From: Apostichopus japonicus
Taxonomy: Eukaryota; Echinodermata; Holothuroidea; Aspidochirotida; Stichopodidae
NCBI RefSeq assembly: GCF_037975245.1
Contig: NC_092568.1
Coordinates: 21,788,501 to 21,852,500, forward strand
Reading direction: 5' to 3'
Length of the DNA stretch: 64,000 nucleotides
The notes under the pieces were generated by a model. It saw only the letters and a program-made list of their open reading frames with translations. It ran no database searches and was not told where the DNA came from. Each line of letters begins with the position of its first letter. The first letter of the stretch is position 1. Of this stretch, positions 59,177-64,000 are shown in pieces. The position numbers and the translations under genes were made by a program.

Positions 59177-62027
59177 ACAGTGCCCTTGGGCTCTTGTTGT
59201 TTTTATGTTCTTTGGTCCAACATGTCTGGTCTACAGCTGTTTTCCAGAAATAGTTGCCGAACTCATTCAAGTTCATAATAGTTCCAAACCTCTACCAATT
59301 ACTCCATACTTTAAGATCAATTTAGTGGTTAACCACACATTGCCTCTGGTGGTAAAGGTCACTAACCCACTAATCTCTAATCAATGCTGATGGAGTCAGT
59401 CTGAGGTAGCAGGGACAGTAGCCTACATTCTACCAATGTTTTTTTACCACCTCCATCTGGGTTTACCTTCCTTCCTGTGTTGTGGGAATAGTAACATGAA
59501 ACCATGATATGCAGGGGTTCTTTCCTGGTCATAGTATTTTTTTTTCCACAGAAGAACAAAGAAAACGTTTAAAAACACTGAATAAGATTTTTTGGAATCA
59601 GTTCTGACCCTGGAAGCCATCATGTGTATTGATTAGTGCTGTTGTGTTATTTGACCCCTATCCTATGGACATATTATCCACCATTAGTACTGGTTAAAAT
59701 AGGGGTTTCTGGTAGTTGATGGATGCCATGTATTAAAGAGCTCATTATTTATCACTATAAATATTAATTTCCCCAGGTGCACAACAGAGAGGTACCGTAG
59801 TTAGGATAACAATCTCTCTGTTATTTTAAAGAAAACAAAATAGTGTGCTGTGCTTCATGAGAAGCGTTATCATGTACATAGATGCACATTAAAGTAGTAT
59901 ATTCAGCTGTTAGTACTTCCATCAGATATGACATAACAATTTACAGAACTTTCTTCATTTTTTTTAAATTTCCAGTTTTTGTAAGGGTCGTGTTTAGCTT
60001 TGAATTAAATTGGTTTCACATGTTAAGTCGTAATCCATAAGCCCTTGCGGGTTTCTGCCACATTTGTGCTCGCTCGAGCGTCGTAAAAATAACTGCTGAT
60101 TATTATTATTATTATTATTATACTTCTATGCACAATTCTTCTGACTTGTACAGTATCTGTACACTTTCCTTACCCATTTGTAAGGATCCTGAAATTTGTA
60201 CGGGCAAACTGAGATGTACGTAGTGGTGACTACCATAGGGGCAAGAGTAACTCTAAGAACAAGAATAAATTAATCGACTATCACTAAGCATTACAAATCA
60301 AAATGGCATGGCTAAGTCGATATTTGTAGAGATGTTCTGAACAATTCAAAGGACTTGGTTTGTATTCATATCATAGCAATAGCTAGCCCTGTTGTATATT
60401 ATGATTTTTACAGTAGTTTACATGGTTTTATGGAAACATAGTTTGGGGCTACTTTCTGACAATTTTCCCATGTCGGTGGAATGTTGTGGTCTTGGTAACA
60501 TGGAGTTATGGACTGCCAAGGGGAACTTCTGCTTTATCAACACATATATACTCAGGTTGTTAGGTCATGTGAATGCCCAAGTTGACATTGTAAACATGAA
60601 AGGTTAAAGGTTGCATGATTCACACAACATGGGTGTTCTTACCTTTCATATTTTGCTTTGCTTTGAATAATGGAACCTGAGGTGCAGAGAACACTTTGTC
60701 ATTTTGGTTTCCAGTGATTAAAATTTGAAGAGGCTATCTTAGTTTGGAACATAATGAAAAGTACTAGGGTAATTTTACTTTGTGGACCGTCACAAACGAT
60801 CTTGATCATACTTGCAGGGTCCGATACACCCTGCGTTCTCAAAATGTGAACAAGTTTTCTGTACTATTTGAGAATTTGAAGGCACAATGAGCTCTAGATT
60901 AGCTTCAATATTTACAGATCCTATTGTAGTATTGATATGATAAGGCCATGTAGTATGGCCATGAAGTATTAATACAGGAAAACTATTCTTGAGTTTAAGG
61001 AGAATTGGTTTGATTGTAGGTCGTTTGTTCAGTCTGTATTTCAACAGGAAGTCGTCCTTGAGGACTACTATGATGGGAGAATCATCAGACATAGGTATGT
61101 TAGATTGAGCAAATCGTAGAGTTCACGTGGTGGAGATAAATTATTTTAATTTCACAAAGGAAAGCAATAGAAGTACGAGTAAAACCTCAATATAACAGGT
61201 CAAATTTATTGCATTCCATATTTTATTCCATGGAAATAAAACTAGAAATCTCGCAGATTTCATGACATGTATGATCTTCATCTCATTCCGCTCTAGAATA
61301 CCAAAAGGCACTGCTCGCAATTTTTGCTTCTGGAGGCTTTCACACCGACCCCCCACACCCTTCTAAACAGAGGATTAGCATTATGGGCTTGTTCTGCTTT
61401 GTGCTGGGATGTCTTCAGACAAGAATTTCTGTGTTATGTTGCCTGCCTGTTGTTCTTCCAACCCGGCAATAACCAATTACTCTTTCAAGCATTAGAAAAA
61501 AGCATTAGTGTGCTTACAAGAACTCAACAAGTCTATTGTGTATCATTGGGGATAATTTGTTGACGAATGACGATTATATATATCTAATTCCAGTCTAGCC
61601 ATTAGTGAGCAAGAATTTACTTTGCGTCCTCCATTTTATACCTGTCTCCCCACAACCTCAGCATTCTTACTCTACAGTGTGTGTAGTGATCTGTTAATCT
61701 TGTAAACACTGTATGCCCTGAGTGACAGGTCACTCTTGGTCAATGACCTTCCTATACATTCTAACCACTCAAACTGTCAAGAAGTGTGTTTTCGTACAAG
61801 ATATTTTATCCCGTCAGATCTCTGTAACCATCCGGATATCGCTTGGTGTTCACCACTTTGTTCCACCAGTTTCTTGACTGTGTTATGCCAGCCAATTAAG
61901 TATCCTTATCAAAAAGAGGGATTTTCGAGCAGCTTTTGATTTCTAGGTGATCTGTTAGTTAGCAAGGGTATGTTTAACATTTGTATGAGTTGCAGTTGTT
62001 ACATCCCGTCCTTCTTCCTTATACATA
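59177..62027. other. CCDC88 intron 5, 59.2-62.0 kb
   Basis: No exon recognised. An (ATT)n microsatellite lies at about 60099-60121. ORFs at 60790-61092 (minus) and 61324-61563 (plus) resemble no family I know. Confidence 0.5.
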
Positions 62028-62150
62028 GCGTCCACAGTGGGTAAGGTGTCCGCATATAAAGCGGGAGGTCCAGGTTCGAATCCCGGTGGAGGCTGGAAGT
62101 TTTTTCACTGTTCTGGATTTTCCAACTCACAACGATTTCAATATATACTG
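62028..62150 (+). repeat. tRNA-derived SINE, family 2, copy b
   Basis: GCGTCCACAGTGGGTAAGG, CATATAAAGCGGGAGGTCC, GGTTCGAATCCCGGTGG, then the same 3' body (TTTTTTCACTGTTCTGGATT) and a (TA)n tail as 38686-38815. The B box GGTTCGAATCC is intact. Same orientation as copy a. Confidence 0.85.
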
Positions 62151-64000
62151 TATATAAATATATATATGTTTATATACATATACATAAACATTCTTGTGTA
62201 ATGTGACTTGAATTTTGCCATGTTTGCAAAAGTACACTACACTGCCCTATTCCTGATATATTCACTGTTAGTTTCAGCTTAGCCATTTTAACTTCCATCC
62301 CCTCTCGTGATATTGAAAAGCCTTTCTTTACTGATTTGCAAAACAGTTTGATATAAAGCCACCTTAATTTCTATGAATAAATATTACGACACAAAAGAAA
62401 GGAAAAAAAAGACAATAAAAAACTCATCTCCACATCATTCATTATATCACAATTACCCAAGCCTGTTGAGTTCTTCTCATCTATTTGAAAAGAAAACTTA
62501 AAAATTCTCCTTACCGCCACTTATAGATACCGGTAGAAATATCTCTGAGTCAACAGTAATTTTCTCTTTTCCATTTTATTAATTTTGTCTGCACTCTTTA
62601 TAGTGTTAACTGTGCAAACACAGTTTATTGAACCTTTCCTGGAACCCTCTGTGCAAACAGCAGCATCCCTTTCAGTTAAATAAATTATAAGTTAGAACTA
62701 GGCCAAACGAATTCGATTTCTGTCTGACAAGGAGAGAAGAGTATCTTGAAATCTTCAGTATTTTACCCGACTTATTACTTCAGAGGATAAAAAGAAGGGA
62801 TCCACACCTTTTAGATAGGAACCTATAAATCTTTGATCAAAATGTGATAGGTTTGAGACATTTGAGGGACATTTTTTTACTTTCCCTGCAGGATCAGTAA
62901 TTGATATGATGATTCCAGTTTTGTATGTCACTAAGGTGTGATCATAAAGCCTAGAAATTTATTGGGATTGCTCAGACGAAATATTGTGACGTATTGATGC
63001 AATGCTTTGTAACTACTGGAAGTTATCCACTTCTGAATTTAATATTGATTGAATTTGAAGAAAAATATATATATTGTATTGACTTCCCTCGTAAATCCCC
63101 AAACCAATAAGCATCGGGAATATGATGGATACTCAAATGTTATCTCATCAGCCTGCTTCCAATGTATTGTAGGATGCTCTTCAGGTTTACTGCACTAAAT
63201 TCAAACATGTCAAGTAGCTTATGGTAAATTGATCTCCTCCACCCCAACAACTGCACTTTTTCTTCACTTCTTGGTCCTTGTTGATCCTCTTGTCAAGACC
63301 CCCAAAAATGGGGGGGGGGGGCGAGGGGCGGGTAGCTTTCCAAGAATTATAGTATTCAGTTGGGTATGGAACTTAGCAAATGAATTTGAAATGAGTATAA
63401 ATTCCAAACTAGTCTTTTAACCCTTCTCATCTACCTGTCTCCTCACCACTACTGCACTTTCATCTACTGCCTTCCTTTCAAACCCCTGAAATCGTAAAAT
63501 GTTATATATCATCAGTTGCAAAATTACGTGAGCATACAAATTTATGAACCTCCTCCCTTCTTCCCCGGCTTCAGGCATTCATAGATTGTTTCATCGACAA
63601 TCCGTCATCCTTAAGATCTTCGTTCCAACACCTAAGCAAGTTTCCCTAAAATTCACAAGTCTTGAAAACATAAAGGTCAACTGTCTTTTGTACAAAAAGC
63701 TGGAAATCCTTTTGATAAGTTTTAAGTAACCGGACGAAGATATTAGATATATCTGAAGATGATAGCACTGTTTCATGGTGTATCAACATTCCAAAATAAA
63801 TTTGATATCCCCTCAGAGCTTGTCCATAGAAATTGGGTTTAAAATCAGAAAATGAGTTTTCTCCTCCTTGGAGAAAACTGGAATCTGGTTCTATGGGCTT
63901 GTGATGAGAGAGGCAGCATATCAGTTGTTCCTGTAAGCTCCACTAGCTGACCATGAACTGTATGGAATATATTAGCCCTTCATATCTTGTATACCACTTA
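62151..64000. other. CCDC88 intron 5, right edge of window
   Basis: No CCDC88 coiled-coil exon was recognised. A G-run occurs at about 63310-63320. Short ORFs at 63229-63420 and 63544-63729 have no splice or family support. Confidence 0.5.

Noticed and set aside
59760-59810. Possible exon after the acceptor-like CCCCAG
   Set aside because: The open frame is only a few codons before a stop and does not resemble CCDC88.
1-64000. Prokaryotic-style systems (CRISPR, operons, defence islands)
   Set aside because: No array of identical repeats with unique spacers, no clustered intact ORFs, and intron-containing animal genes throughout.

Overview
The window is animal nuclear DNA: AT-rich, intron-dominated and full of non-autonomous DNA transposons, tRNA-derived SINEs, minisatellites and G/C homopolymer runs. 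Two protein-coding genes are supported by family resemblance joined to splice sites whose phases agree; no rRNA, CRISPR, operon or phage-like system is present. The organism is probably a marine invertebrate deuterostome, with an echinoderm (perhaps a sea cucumber) as the best guess. That guess is inference from repeat style and protein divergence, not proof.

Layout. 1-5156: repeat-rich flank with a complete hAT-type MITE (536-938). 5157-14773, minus strand: a complete CFAP36 (CCDC104/BARTL1) gene of nine coding exons, 1278 nt including the stop, 425 aa. Its introns carry an inverted SINE pair, two hAT-like elements and simple repeats. 14774-20224: about 5.4 kb between the two start codons, holding three hAT-like elements nested inside one another. 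20225-64000, plus strand: the first five coding exons (196 residues, most of the HOOK domain) of a CCDC88-family gene (Girdin/Daple). The gene runs off the right edge. Its introns include one of 25.3 kb, a 78-bp minisatellite beside the exon 4 donor, a 6-bp-TSD hAT-like element, a 2.7-kb repeat rich in AGGTCA-type half-sites, and a second SINE family.

The two genes are head-to-head. From memory, CFAP36 and CCDC88A are also divergent neighbours in human, so this may be old conserved microsynteny. CFAP36 is a ciliary BART-domain protein that binds ARL3-GTP; CCDC88 proteins are HOOK/coiled-coil scaffolds that link dynein, centrosome and G-protein signalling. A shared ciliary/centrosomal theme is plausible but not shown here.

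Most of the window's novelty is in its repeats: seven transposon insertions with legible target-site duplications, a MULE-like element carrying a telomere-like array, a hammerhead-like foldback repeat, and SINEs placed so that they could loop out two CFAP36 exons. I found no undescribed multi-gene system.
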